Shown here: positions 45,868 to 56,601 of the stretch, in pieces
How the letters are laid out: every line of letters begins with the position of its first letter
Position numbering within the stretch: position 1 is the first letter of the stretch
Source of the DNA: Deinococcus aerophilus
Lineage (GTDB): Bacteria; Deinococcota; Deinococci; Deinococcales; Deinococcaceae
Assembly (NCBI RefSeq): GCF_014647075.1
Contig: NZ_BMOM01000021.1
Span: 1-62,783, forward strand
Reading direction: 5' to 3'
Length of the DNA stretch: 62,783 nucleotides
Translations under genes and position numbers: made by a program
The notes under the pieces: model-generated
What the model saw: only the letters and a program-made list of their open reading frames with translations
What the model was told of the DNA's origin: nothing
Databases searched by the model: none

Positions 45868-46614
45868 CTAATGCCGGTTGGGGTTGCTCTTTTCCTCGGG
45901 GGCAATCACGCTGCCCTGGGCTTTGGCCTCCACCACGCTCTTGGGAGTGGGCACCACGCCCGGATGCTCCGGGTTGACCGCCTGGGGCGGCGTGCTGCCA
46001 GCCGCCGGGGCCTGCTGGGCATAGCTTTCCGCCACGTTCGGGGAGGGACGGGCGGCGCCGTCGGGCGCGGATTTGAGAAACGAGGCAGTAGCGGCCGAAC
46101 TGGTAGACGCCGTGCCCATGGGGCGGGGGGTCTGCGCTGCGGGCTTGCTGGGCAGGGCGCTGCGCTCCGGCCGACCGGAAGCGGCCTTGCCCGGGGTGGT
46201 CTTGGGCGACTCGCCTGCTTTTTCCAGCAGGGAATTGGCGAGTTCTTCCAGCTTGGGTGCCAGTACCCGGTCGGTCAGGGTCTTGACGGCCAGCGTGCCC
46301 AGGGTGGCGACGAGGGCGCCGCCCACACCGCCCACACCCCCCTTGTCGGACTTCTGGGCCTTGATCAGCGCCTGCTGGTGCTTGACCGGGCTCTCGGCAT
46401 CCACGTAGATCTTCTTGCTGCGCCGGAACTGCCGCCCGATCACCAGGCCAATCACGGCGCCCACCGCAGACGCGCCGCCCAGCAGCTTGGCCGGTTCCTT
46501 CTGCATCTGCAGCTGCAGGTTGGCACGGTCGGCCAGCGCGTCAATGCTCTCCTTCAGGCGCTCACGGGCTTCTTCCCGCTCGGTCCGGGGATTCATGTAA
46601 TCGTAGTCGGCCAT
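45868..46614 (-). CDS. Membrane-anchored hypothetical protein paired with holin-X
   Basis: 248 residues: a charged N-terminal helix (NPRTEREEARERLKESIDALADRANLQLQMQKEPAKLL), a glycine-rich membrane segment (GGASAVGAVIGLVIGRQF), a second hydrophobic Gly-rich stretch (GGVGGVGGALVATLGTLAVKTL) and a long disordered Pro/Ala/Ser tail. The layout resembles DUF3618/DUF883 proteins that sit beside holin-X proteins, like YqjD beside YqjE in enterobacteria. ATG 46614 shares one base with the upstream stop (TGATG), so it is coupled. Function unknown. Confidence 0.72.
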   Translation of the reverse strand: MADYDYMNPRTEREEARERLKESIDALADRANLQLQMQKEPAKLLGGASAVGAVIGLVIGRQFRRSKKIYVDAESPVKHQQALIKAQKSDKGGVGGVGGALVATLGTLAVKTLTDRVLAPKLEELANSLLEKAGESPKTTPGKAASGRPERSALPSKPAAQTPRPMGTASTSSAATASFLKSAPDGAARPSPNVAESYAQQAPAAGSTPPQAVNPEHPGVVPTPKSVVEAKAQGSVIAPEEKSNPNRH

Positions 46615-47543
46615 CAACTTTCACCCTTGCCCTTTTTGATGTCTTCCTGATAGGTGGGATCGGTGCTGACCCGAATGCCCGGCGCGTCCTTCAGGACCAC
46701 GGGGTTTTGCAGCGCGGGGTCATGGTGATGATCATCCGTTCGGATACCCGGCTCGGCGCGGTTCGCTGCCGGCACCTCGCCCCGGTCCAGCTTCTCGTTA
46801 AGGGTGTTGCCGTACATCTGCGCGCGGCCATCGGCCTCACTCTCGTACACCGGCACGGTGGAGGTGCCGCCCTCTACCCGCACGGTGGCCCGTTTGGGGT
46901 CCTCACTGACAAAGCGGTTTTCTCCGGCAGGGTACAGCCCCGGATCGCGCGGCACTTCCACCGAGGCCCGCACGGTGTGGCCGGGTCCGGAAGTGTTGTC
47001 CCGGCTGGGATCAATGCGGCCCGTATTATGCGTGGCGTCCAGGCGGCCCTCGGAGGCGGGCCGGGGCGGCTGCGCCACGGCCTGGGTACCGGTCGCTCCC
47101 GCCGTGGCGGTACCAAACTGCTCCTCACGGCGTTTGCGGGCGGCCTGCTCGGCCTGATACTGGGCTTCCAGACGCTCGTCCTCGGTCATGGGTCCGGTCT
47201 TGTGGGCGTGCGGCTCTTCGGTCTCCACCTCGGCGCCCAGCTTGCGAATTCCCATCATGACCATCACCGCCGTGACCACCAGGCTGAACAGCGCGATCAG
47301 CAGGGCGGCGGCCCACGCTCCCAGACCCAGACGCATCAGGCCATAGAACACGAACAGAATCAGGAAGACCAGCGCCAGAATCAGCGGCCCGGTGGCCGCC
47401 AGCAAAAACACCACGCCCAGGCCCTTGGCCTTGGCCACCGCGCTCAGCCGGCGGATGATGGCGTTGATCTCGGATTTTACGAGGGTGACGCCCGCATCGA
47501 ACACGTCGACGAGCGCTCCTCCCATACTCTTGCGTTCTTCCAT
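46614..47543 (-). CDS. Holin-X/DUF1469-type membrane protein with long C-terminal tail
   Basis: 309 residues. The first 115 match the phage_holin_3_6 (actinobacterial holin-X, DUF1469) family: an amphipathic N-terminal helix ([20 protein letters not shown]) and two membrane helices ([50 protein letters not shown]). The remaining 190 residues are a hydrophilic, probably disordered extension not found in short family members. AGGAAGG lies before ATG 47543. Despite the name, chromosomal members are not phage holins; an envelope role is likely. Confidence 0.8.
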   Translation of the reverse strand: MEERKSMGGALVDVFDAGVTLVKSEINAIIRRLSAVAKAKGLGVVFLLAATGPLILALVFLILFVFYGLMRLGLGAWAAALLIALFSLVVTAVMVMMGIRKLGAEVETEEPHAHKTGPMTEDERLEAQYQAEQAARKRREEQFGTATAGATGTQAVAQPPRPASEGRLDATHNTGRIDPSRDNTSGPGHTVRASVEVPRDPGLYPAGENRFVSEDPKRATVRVEGGTSTVPVYESEADGRAQMYGNTLNEKLDRGEVPAANRAEPGIRTDDHHHDPALQNPVVLKDAPGIRVSTDPTYQEDIKKGKGES

Positions 47544-47626
47544 GCCTTCCTCCGGGAAACGGCCCCACGCCTCACTTCAGGCGGCGTGAACAGACAGGCC
47601 AGATGTTGCCCAGCATAATGATTTCT

Positions 47627-48301
47627 GTGACCCCCCGGCCCCAGATGCAAGAAAACCTGAACCCAGACGTTCGCGGTGGGCCGCGCTTGACCCTCGCCCA
47701 GCGCAGCAATTCCGGGGAAATCACGGCGCGCGGATATGCGCTGTGGCGCGCGCGTTCGCTGTCGCTGCTCAGCGGTGTGCCCTTCGGGCTGGACCGCGAG
47801 GCGCGGCTGTTCCGGGCGCTGTGCCGGCCCCAGCCGGGCGAGCAGTGGCTGGATGCGGGGACCAGTGCGGGCTTCTACGCGGGCGTGCTGGCCCGCGCGG
47901 GCTGCCGGGTGCTGGCCGCCGATCTCAGCGCCCCGATGCTGCGCGAGGCGGCCCGGCGCGAGACCAGCCCACAGATCGACTGGGCGCTGATGAATCTGGA
48001 AGCCAGCGAACTGCCCGGCGCCAGCTTCGATGGCATCACCGTGGGCGCGACCCTCAACGAAACGCACGATCCGGCGCGTTTTCTGGCTGAACTGGCCCGC
48101 CTGCTGCGGCCCGGCGGTCAGCTGTGGCTGATGTACGTACCGCGCACGGGCGGCCCCCTGCAGGCCCTGCTGTCGCGCCCGGCGCTGGGTGGGCTGAATT
48201 TTCCCGACCCCGCGTGGGTGGCCCGCCAGCTGCCCGGCTGCTCACTGGTGGATGGCCTGGGCATGGGTGCGGTCCGGTTCGGACGGTACCTGAAAACCTG
48301 A
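47627..48301 (+). CDS. Class I SAM-dependent methyltransferase
   Basis: Rossmann-fold methyltransferase, 224 residues. Motif I is [30 protein letters not shown], with the usual Gly-rich loop reading DAGTSAG, followed by [20 protein letters not shown] post-I sequence and [16 protein letters not shown]. The substrate is unknown. GTG 47627 is chosen because CATAAT (47614-47619) lies 7 bases upstream; ATG 47645 is an alternative. It is divergent from the holin-X gene and upstream of the carotenoid genes. Confidence 0.85.
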   Translation: MTPRPQMQENLNPDVRGGPRLTLAQRSNSGEITARGYALWRARSLSLLSGVPFGLDREARLFRALCRPQPGEQWLDAGTSAGFYAGVLARAGCRVLAADLSAPMLREAARRETSPQIDWALMNLEASELPGASFDGITVGATLNETHDPARFLAELARLLRPGGQLWLMYVPRTGGPLQALLSRPALGGLNFPDPAWVARQLPGCSLVDGLGMGAVRFGRYLKT

Positions 48302-48347
48302 CCCCCGGTCGCTGGCCCTGGCCCCCAGCGGATTTCCGCACCATTCC

Positions 48348-48411
48348 GCATCTGTGAGAAACTGCATCTGTAAGAATACGTGACTTTCTTCCGTGTTCCA
48401 CCGCCTAGACT
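48348..48411 (+). promoter_or_regulatory. crtB promoter with tandem 13-bp repeats
   Basis: GCATCTGTGAGAA (48348-48360) and GCATCTGTAAGAA (48364-48376) are near-identical direct repeats 16 bases apart. They lie upstream of TAGACT (48406-48411), a good -10, so they would be a regulator site near -60 to -35. The leader to GTG 48431 is about 14 bases. Confidence 0.55.
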
Positions 48412-48430
48412 CGGCAACAAGGAATCAACC

Positions 48431-49342
48431 GTGACCAACGTGACGCTCTCCTCCTCAGACCAACCGCCCCTCCAGGCGGTGGCGTACTGCCAGAGGGTCA
48501 CGCAGGAACACAGCAAAACCTTCTACCTGGGATCACGCTTCTTTCCGCTGCGCCAGCGCCAGGCGGTGTGGGCGGTGTACGCCGCGTGCCGGGACGGCGA
48601 CGACATCGCCGACGACACCGGCACCGGGGACGCCGTTACCGAAGCGCAGCTGAACGACTGGTGGCAGCGCGTGCAGGCGGCCTTTGCCGGGCGCGGGGGC
48701 CCGCATCCGGTGGACACGGCGCTCGCGTGGGCCGCCCGGACCTACCCCATTCCGCTCTCGGCCTTTGCCGAACTGCACGAGGGCCTGCGCATGGACCTGC
48801 GCTGCCACGTCTACCGTGACATGGATGACCTCACGCTGTACTGCCGCCGGGTGGCGGGCGTGATCGGGTTCATGATTGCGCCCGTCAGCGGCTACAACGG
48901 CGGCGAGCAGACCCTTCACCACGCGCTGATGCTGGGGCAGGCCATGCAGCTCACCAACATCCTGCGTGACGTGGGCGAGGATCTGGAACGTGGACGCGTT
49001 TACCTGCCCCAGAGCCTGCTGGACCGCCATGGCGTGTCGCGCGCCGATCTGGAGCGCGGCGAGGTCACGCCGGAATACTGCGCGCTCGTTACCGAACTCA
49101 GCACCCTGGCCCGTCGGTGGTACGCCGAGGGCCGGGTGGGCATTCCGATGCTGCATGGCAGCGCCCGGCTGGCTGTGGCGGCGGCGGCGCGGGCCTACGA
49201 GGGCATTCTGGATGATCTGGAGCGCTCGGGCTATGACAATTTCCGGCGCCGCGCCCATGTCAGCGGCCCCCGCAAACTGCTGATGCTGCCGCGCGCATGG
49301 TGGGAACTGTGCGCGGCCACGCCCCTCGGTCCGCGGGCCTGA
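48431..49342 (+). CDS. crtB: Phytoene synthase
   Basis: Condenses two geranylgeranyl diphosphates to phytoene, the entry to carotenoids such as deinoxanthin. 303 residues with both metal-binding Asp motifs: [13 protein letters not shown] near the N-terminus and [20 protein letters not shown] mid-protein. GTG 48431 has AAGGA 8 bases upstream and matches the family start; the frame is open a little further back. It is followed by crtI with 94 bases between, as in other Deinococcus. Confidence 0.96.
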   Translation: MTNVTLSSSDQPPLQAVAYCQRVTQEHSKTFYLGSRFFPLRQRQAVWAVYAACRDGDDIADDTGTGDAVTEAQLNDWWQRVQAAFAGRGGPHPVDTALAWAARTYPIPLSAFAELHEGLRMDLRCHVYRDMDDLTLYCRRVAGVIGFMIAPVSGYNGGEQTLHHALMLGQAMQLTNILRDVGEDLERGRVYLPQSLLDRHGVSRADLERGEVTPEYCALVTELSTLARRWYAEGRVGIPMLHGSARLAVAAAARAYEGILDDLERSGYDNFRRRAHVSGPRKLLMLPRAWWELCAATPLGPRA

Positions 49343-49436
49343 ACTGCCACTCTTCCCCACCCGCCCAGCCGCCTGCACTGCAGGACCCGACTCCCAGTTC
49401 TCCACGCACACCGCTTCGGCGGGAGGTTAACCACGC

Positions 49437-51185
<1,749 letters not shown>

Positions 51186-51340
51186 CCCCGTTCCCACCGG
51201 GACACGCGCTACGCTGCTCTGAGCCCCCGACGCCCACCCCTTCTCAGGGCCGCCTATTCTGCTTCCCGACCGCTCTTCCAGAAGCCTGAGGCAGTACGCT
51301 GCGCCCTGAACCGCTCCTTCCTTCCCCCCCGAGGTACTCC

Positions 51341-52789
51341 ATGACGACCATCCAGAACGATCCCGTGACCCGCAGCCAGGCCTACTTTGACGGCGGCTGG
51401 CACACCACGCCCCGGACCTTCGAGGTGTTTCACCCCGGCAACGGCCAGAGCATCGGCGCGGTGGCCGACTGCACGGCGGACGATGCCCGGCGGGCCATTG
51501 ACGCCGCCGAGATCGCCCTGAAGGAATGGCGCGCGGTCAATCCCTACGTGCGCGGTCAGATCCTGCGCCGCTGGAACGACCTGATGCTCGCTCACAAGGA
51601 AGAGCTTGCCCGGCTGATGACCCTGGAAATGGGCAAGCCGATCACCGAGACGCGCGGCGAGGTGCATTACGCCGCCTCCTTCATCGAGTGGTGTGCCGAG
51701 GAAGCAGGACGCATCGCCGGAGAGCGCATTCCCATGCGCTTTAACCACAAGCGCGGCTTTTCCAATGCCGAGCCGGTGGGCATCGTGTACGCCGTGACTC
51801 CCTGGAACTTTCCCGCCGGCATGATCACGCGCAAGGCGGCCCCCGCGCTCGCCGCCGGGTGCGTGATGATTCTCAAGCCCGCCGAGCAGAGCCCCATGAC
51901 CGCGCTGTATCTGGCCGAGCTGTGGCTGGAAGCAGGCGGCCCCGCCAACACCCTGCAGGTGCTGCCCACCAACGACGCCCCCGCCTTCACCGCACCGTTC
52001 ATGGAAGACCGGCGTGTGCGCAAGCTGACCTTCACCGGGTCCACGGCGGTGGGGCGCCTGCTGTACACCCAGGCTGCCCAGACCATCAAGCGCGTCTCGC
52101 TGGAACTCGGCGGGCACGCTCCCTTCCTGATCTTTGCAGACGCCGACCTGGACAAGGCGGCCCGCGAGGTGGTGGGCAGCAAGTTCCGCAACGCCGGACA
52201 GACCTGCATCAGCACCAACCGGGTGTACGTGCAGCGCGAGGTGGCCGGGGAATTTACCCGCCTGCTGACCGAGAAGACCGCCCGGCTGACCCTGGGCGAT
52301 CCCCTTCAGGACGGCACGGGGGTCGGTCCGGTGGTGGAACAGGCCGGACTGGACAAGGTGAAGGCGCAGGTGGCCGACGCCCTGCAGCGCGGCGCGAAGG
52401 CGACCACCGGCGGCGAGGCCACGGGCGGCCTGTACTTTCAGCCCACCGTCCTGACCGATGTTCACCCCGATTCGCTGATTCTGCGCGAGGAAACCTTCGG
52501 GCCGGTGGCCCCGGTGGTCGTGTTCGACACCGAGGAAGAGGGACTGCGCCTCGCCAACGACTCCGAGTACGGACTGGCCGCCTACGCCTACACCTCTGAT
52601 CTGGGCCGGGCATGGCGTTTGGCCGAGGCGCTGGAATACGGCATCGTGGGCATCAACGACGGCACGCCCAGCAACGGCGCTCCCCAGGTGCCCTTTGGCG
52701 GCATGAAGAACAGCGGTGTGGGCCGGGAAGGCGGGCACTGGGGTCTGGACGAGTACCTGGAAACCAAATTCATCAGCATGGGCGTCTGA
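51341..52789 (+). CDS. NAD(P)-dependent succinate-semialdehyde dehydrogenase-type aldehyde dehydrogenase
   Basis: 482-residue aldehyde dehydrogenase. It shows VTPWNFPAGMITRKAAPALAAGC, the cofactor loop FTGSTAVGRLL, catalytic Glu in LELGGHAPFLIF, catalytic Cys in FRNAGQTCISTNRVYVQ and EETFGPVAPV. The GQTCI sequence and overall layout fit GabD-type succinate-semialdehyde dehydrogenase, though other short aldehydes are possible. ATG 51341 follows a GAGG-containing leader. No partner aminotransferase is nearby. Confidence 0.9.
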   Translation: MTTIQNDPVTRSQAYFDGGWHTTPRTFEVFHPGNGQSIGAVADCTADDARRAIDAAEIALKEWRAVNPYVRGQILRRWNDLMLAHKEELARLMTLEMGKPITETRGEVHYAASFIEWCAEEAGRIAGERIPMRFNHKRGFSNAEPVGIVYAVTPWNFPAGMITRKAAPALAAGCVMILKPAEQSPMTALYLAELWLEAGGPANTLQVLPTNDAPAFTAPFMEDRRVRKLTFTGSTAVGRLLYTQAAQTIKRVSLELGGHAPFLIFADADLDKAAREVVGSKFRNAGQTCISTNRVYVQREVAGEFTRLLTEKTARLTLGDPLQDGTGVGPVVEQAGLDKVKAQVADALQRGAKATTGGEATGGLYFQPTVLTDVHPDSLILREETFGPVAPVVVFDTEEEGLRLANDSEYGLAAYAYTSDLGRAWRLAEALEYGIVGINDGTPSNGAPQVPFGGMKNSGVGREGGHWGLDEYLETKFISMGV

Positions 52790-52887
52790 AGCGGCTTAAG
52801 GAATGGGAAGGTAGGGATCGGGCGGCCGGTGCCTGAACGTTCCCGGAAGCGTGGGCCGGGCGGCGGGTTGATAAGGTAGGAGGCCTG

Positions 52888-52974
52888 ATGACCCTCTGGC
52901 CTCTGCCCGGCAACCTCCCTCTCCCCCGGCCTCCGGCGACCGCCCAGCCCGCGCCTGTGGCGGTGACTCCATGA
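52888..52974 (+). CDS. Proline-rich 28-residue leader ORF coupled to DUF808
   Basis: A short frame MTLWPLPGNLPLPRPPATAQP... with nine prolines in 28 residues. AGGAGG lies 5 bases before ATG 52888, a better ribosome site than the DUF808 gene has, and its stop overlaps the DUF808 start (ATGA). This suggests a translated leader peptide that couples or tunes translation of the next gene. It is too short for homology, so coding status is inferred from signals only. Confidence 0.45.
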   Translation: MTLWPLPGNLPLPRPPATAQPAPVAVTP

Positions 52975-53915
52975 GCGGCGGCTTGGTGGCGCTGCTCGAC
53001 GACGTGGCGGCCATCGCTAAACTGGCCGCCGCCTCTATTGACGACATCGGGGCGGCGGCGGGCAAGGCCGGCGTTAAGGCGGTTGGGGTGGTCGTGGACG
53101 ACACGGCCGTCACGCCCCGGTATGTCACGGGCTTTACCCCCGAGCGCGAACTGCCGATCATCTGGCGCATTGCCCGGGGATCGCTGCGCAACAAGGTCGT
53201 GTTTATCCTGCCGGCCGCGCTGCTGCTCAGCCAGTTTGTGCCGTGGATCATCACCCCGATCCTGATGCTCGGCGGAGCCTACCTGTGTTACGAGGGGGCC
53301 GAGAAGCTGTACGAGGCGGTCTCGGGCCACCACGACACCCCGGACGCTGGGGTCGCCACGCTGTCCGGCCCGGCCCACGAGGAAAAGATGGTGGCAGGCG
53401 CCATCCGCACCGATTTCATCCTCTCGGCGGAGATCATGGCGATCTCCCTGGCCGAGGTCACCAACGAGCCCTTTGTCTCGCGGGCGCTGATCCTGGTGCT
53501 TGTGGCCCTGCTGATCACCGCGCTGGTGTACGGCGTGGTGGCCCTGATCGTGAAAACCGACGACTTCGGCCTGAAACTGACCCAGAGCGACTCCGGCGCG
53601 GCCCGCTCGGTCGGACGCGGACTGGTCAAGGGCATGCCGGTGGTGATGGCGGCGCTGTCGGTGATCGGCACGGCGGCCATGCTGTGGGTGGGCGGGCACA
53701 TCCTCACCGGCGGGCTGGAGGAGTTCGGGTTCGGGTGGCCGGCCCACACCCTGCATGACCTTGCCCTGAGCGCCGGCCACGCGGTGCCCGCCTTTGCCGA
53801 GGGCACGGTGGAGTGGCTGGTTGAAACCCTGGGGTCGGCGCTCGTGGGCATTCTGGTGGGAGGCCTGATCGTGGCCGTCATGCAGTTGCGTCCCCGCCGG
53901 GCCAATGCCCACTGA
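52971..53915 (+). CDS. DUF808 (YedI-type) inner membrane protein
   Basis: 314 residues of the DUF808 family: SGGLVALLDDVAAIAKLAAASIDDIGAAAGKAGVKAVGVVVDDTAVTPRYV, then several membrane segments beginning KVVFILPAALLLSQFVPWIITPILMLGGAYLCYEGAEKL. The molecular function of the family is unknown; it is widespread in proteobacteria and deinococci. ATG 52971 overlaps the stop of a proline-rich short ORF and lacks a strong ribosome site of its own. It converges with the lipase gene 9 bases away. Confidence 0.88.
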   Translation: MSGGLVALLDDVAAIAKLAAASIDDIGAAAGKAGVKAVGVVVDDTAVTPRYVTGFTPERELPIIWRIARGSLRNKVVFILPAALLLSQFVPWIITPILMLGGAYLCYEGAEKLYEAVSGHHDTPDAGVATLSGPAHEEKMVAGAIRTDFILSAEIMAISLAEVTNEPFVSRALILVLVALLITALVYGVVALIVKTDDFGLKLTQSDSGAARSVGRGLVKGMPVVMAALSVIGTAAMLWVGGHILTGGLEEFGFGWPAHTLHDLALSAGHAVPAFAEGTVEWLVETLGSALVGILVGGLIVAVMQLRPRRANAH

Positions 53916-53924
53916 GCGCCCCGC

Positions 53925-54764
53925 CTAGGAGCGCTGGAGCAGCCAGTCCAGAATGGCCTGCCGGATCTCGGCGCGTGGCCGGTCATTGAGCAGCTCATGG
54001 TAGCCGCCCTCCTGAGCAATCAGGGTCTTATCGGCGCTGGCAATGGTCTCTATGAACCGCTGGCTGCCGCTGGGATCGGTGATGGTGTCGGCGGTGCCGT
54101 GGACGACCAGGGTCGGCAGCCGCCACGACGCATACTGCGGCCACAGCTTCTGGCTCAGCCCCAGCATGGTTGCAGCGCTCAGGGCTGGAACCTTGCCGTG
54201 ATACACCAGCGGATCCGCCTTGTACGCCGCCACTTCTTCGGGCAGGCGCGACAGTCCGTCGGTGTCCAGCTGGGTGGTGGGGGCCGCAGGAGCGATCCTG
54301 GCGAGCAGCGGAGCCAGCCTGCGCACCAACGGCGGATTGTTCTGACCGACGAGCAGAGAAGGGCTGGACAGAATCACTCCGCTGAGGCCGCGTGGGTCGC
54401 GGGCGGCGCTGGCCGCCGTGATCAGGCCCCCCATGCTGTGGCCCAGCGCAAAGACCGGCTGGTCCTGATCGTCGCCGGGGCGGGAACGCAGCGTCTCACG
54501 CGCTTTCAGGTGGTCTTCCACCAGCAGGTTCATGTCGGCCACCGCCCGAGGTCCCTGCGAGTGGCCGTGACCGCGCTGGTCGTAGGCATACACGCTGAAG
54601 CCGCTGGCGACCAGGGTGGGAATCAGGGCGTAATAGTGGTCCACATACCGCGCCGCGTACTCGCCGAATCCGTGGGCAATCAGCACCGCGCCGCGCGGAT
54701 GCGGCGCAGCCCAGAGATAACCGTTGACCGGCGCACCGGGCACCTTCCATTCCTGACTTTGCAT
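53925..54764 (-). CDS. Monoacylglycerol lipase-type alpha/beta hydrolase
   Basis: Serine hydrolase of the lysophospholipase/monoacylglycerol lipase group, 279 residues. It has the oxyanion region [26 protein letters not shown], nucleophile elbow [10 protein letters not shown], Asp in [12 protein letters not shown] and His in [10 protein letters not shown]. There is no signal peptide, so it acts in the cytoplasm. ATG 54764 is 7 bases after TACACT (54772-54777): leaderless. Confidence 0.9.
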   Translation of the reverse strand: MQSQEWKVPGAPVNGYLWAAPHPRGAVLIAHGFGEYAARYVDHYYALIPTLVASGFSVYAYDQRGHGHSQGPRAVADMNLLVEDHLKARETLRSRPGDDQDQPVFALGHSMGGLITAASAARDPRGLSGVILSSPSLLVGQNNPPLVRRLAPLLARIAPAAPTTQLDTDGLSRLPEEVAAYKADPLVYHGKVPALSAATMLGLSQKLWPQYASWRLPTLVVHGTADTITDPSGSQRFIETIASADKTLIAQEGGYHELLNDRPRAEIRQAILDWLLQRS

Positions 54765-54846
54765 GCGTCAGAGTGTAGCGTCCTCTAAAGCCTGTCTAAA
54801 TTCTGCTCAGAACGGCGCTTCCGGCGGGGGCGGCAGACTGAGCGGC

Positions 54847-55284
54847 ATGGCAGATATTGCGAGAAAAGCAGATGCACAGTGGATGGGCGACCTGAAGCAC
54901 GGCAAGGGCAACATCAGCACCGAGAGCGGAACGGTCAGCAATGCCCAGTACTCCTTCGGCACCCGTTTTGAGAACGGTACCGGCACCAACCCCGAGGAAC
55001 TGCTTGCCGCCGCGCACGCCGGCTGCTTCACCATGCAGCTGTGCGCCATTCTCGCGGGCCACGGCCACGATCCCCAGGACGTGCGGACAGACGCCACCTG
55101 CGAGATGGTCAAGGACGGCCCCGGCTTCAAGGTCAGCACCATGCGCCTGAAGGTTCGCGGCAAGGTCGGCAACATTGATCAGGCCGAGTTCGAGAAGCAC
55201 GTGGCCCAGGCCGCCGATTCCTGCCCCATGAGCCGGGTCATGAAGGGCAATGTGGAGATCGTCCACGAGGCCGTGCTGGAGTAA
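54847..55284 (+). CDS. OsmC/Ohr-family peroxiredoxin
   Basis: Thiol peroxidase that reduces organic hydroperoxides; 145 residues. The two redox Cys are in [14 protein letters not shown] and [11 protein letters not shown], with [11 protein letters not shown] and GTGTNP matching the OsmC subfamily. CAGACT (54834-54839) is 7 bases before ATG 54847, so the mRNA is probably leaderless; the longer open frame to 54763 overlaps the divergent promoter. A strong terminator follows. Confidence 0.92.
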   Translation: MADIARKADAQWMGDLKHGKGNISTESGTVSNAQYSFGTRFENGTGTNPEELLAAAHAGCFTMQLCAILAGHGHDPQDVRTDATCEMVKDGPGFKVSTMRLKVRGKVGNIDQAEFEKHVAQAADSCPMSRVMKGNVEIVHEAVLE

Positions 55285-55349
55285 CACAGGGAAGGTGGGG
55301 TTCAGACGGCGTACACCTTCCGGGTCCTACCGTGCCCACTTTGTAACCA

Positions 55350-55383
55350 AAAGAGCGCCTCAGCTTTACCTGAGGCGCTCTTT
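55350..55383. terminator. Bidirectional terminator
   Basis: Perfect 14-bp arms AAAGAGCGCCTCAG (55350-55363) and CTGAGGCGCTCTTT (55370-55383) with a 6-base loop, T-run outward on both strands. It serves osmC and the subtilisin genes ending at 55465. Confidence 0.92.
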
Positions 55384-55464
55384 CTGTATTCCCTATCCCC
55401 GTCCCTTCACTGAGCGCAACCCTACGCACATGAGGTCAAGGATTCACTGCAGATGTGCTCCTGC

Positions 55465-56589
55465 TCAGGGCAGAACGGAATTGATGAACCGCTCTGCGTT
55501 GATCCGGCCTTTGCCCAGGTGACCTATCAGGTCCGGTGCGTTAACAGCGTCCACCGGATCGGCAGTCAGGGCGAGCTGATTGGCAACCTTGTTGATCCAC
55601 TTGGCCCTCTGCCCCGGGGGAAGCTCCCCAAGAGCAAGGGCAATGACGCCGCTGGCAATGGGAGCCGTCATGCTTGTCCCGCTCCAGGCTTCGGTCATGC
55701 CCTCCGGTGCCGCCCCCATCATGCCCTCACCCGGAGCCAGCAGTTCCAGCTTCGGACCGTAGGTGCTGAACTCGGAGCGAATGTCGTGCCGGTTCACGCT
55801 GCCCACGCTCAGCGACAGGGCCGCCGACGTATCCGAGAGGGTGGCGTAACGGGCGGGTGCGGTGACGCGGCGGTCTCCGGTATTTCCACTGGATGCCACC
55901 ACGTAGATTCCCTTGGCCGTGGCGCGCTTCACGGCAAGATCAACATCTGTAGACACGTCGGTTCCCACGGACATGTTGATGATCTGGACCTTCTGCGTTA
56001 TGGCGTAGTCGATGGCCGCAACGATGTCGGCAATCGTGCCGGTGCCGTTGGAAGACAGCACGCGCAGAGGCAGGATCTTGACCTTGGGCGCCACCTGCGT
56101 CAGGATGCTCGCCACATTTGTGCCGTGTCCGTATCCCACGAGGCTCGGATCGTTGTAGTTGCCCTCGTCATCGGGAATGCGGTCACCGTCCACCCAGTCC
56201 CGCCAGGCACCAGAGCCGATCAGCTTGCCCTCGAAAGCCGGGTGGTCGAGATCTATACCGGTGTCAATGACGGCCACCAGAACGCCGCTGCCCATGCTCG
56301 GGGTCTTTGCGTGGGCCTGGGGCAGTCGAATTTGCTGCCAGGCTCCCATGTTCTCGGGAAAGGTGTTGTCCAGTCCTGCCACCGTGGACGCCTGCTGCCC
56401 AATGATCCACGCGCCGCGGGAACCAATGATCCACGCACCGCGGGAACCCACCGACTCTGCGATTTTGAAGTTGATGGTGGCCTGTGGGGCAAGCCGCGTA
56501 CCGTCAGAACCAGCGGTGGTGCCGCAGGCAGACAGCAGGGAGAGGCCGGTGGTGAGCAGCGCCAGATTCCGCAAAAAGTTAGGCATCAT
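55465..56589 (-). CDS. Subtilisin-like S8 peptidase, lipoprotein (second of a pair)
   Basis: 374-residue exported serine protease. Lipobox LLSAC gives Cys22; a short linker carries two tandem 8-residue repeats SRGAWIIG (residues 49-64), then the catalytic domain with Asp109 (AVIDTGID), His155 (GYGHGTNVA), the oxyanion Asn in SGNTGD and Ser306 (SGTSMTAP). There is no large propeptide, unlike its neighbour. It begins 12 bases after the upstream paralogue and is in the same operon. It is probably tethered to the cell surface; substrate unknown. Confidence 0.92.
   Translation of the reverse strand: MMPNFLRNLALLTTGLSLLSACGTTAGSDGTRLAPQATINFKIAESVGSRGAWIIGSRGAWIIGQQASTVAGLDNTFPENMGAWQQIRLPQAHAKTPSMGSGVLVAVIDTGIDLDHPAFEGKLIGSGAWRDWVDGDRIPDDEGNYNDPSLVGYGHGTNVASILTQVAPKVKILPLRVLSSNGTGTIADIVAAIDYAITQKVQIINMSVGTDVSTDVDLAVKRATAKGIYVVASSGNTGDRRVTAPARYATLSDTSAALSLSVGSVNRHDIRSEFSTYGPKLELLAPGEGMMGAAPEGMTEAWSGTSMTAPIASGVIALALGELPPGQRAKWINKVANQLALTADPVDAVNAPDLIGHLGKGRINAERFINSVLP
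56398..56445 (-). repeat. Two tandem 24-base coding repeats (SRGAWIIG)
   Basis: Two nearly identical in-frame 24-base units at residues 49-64 of the downstream S8 peptidase, in the linker before the catalytic domain. They keep frame, so copy number could change without disrupting the protein. Confidence 0.85.
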
Positions 56590-56601
56590 GTCAGGTTCTC
56601 C

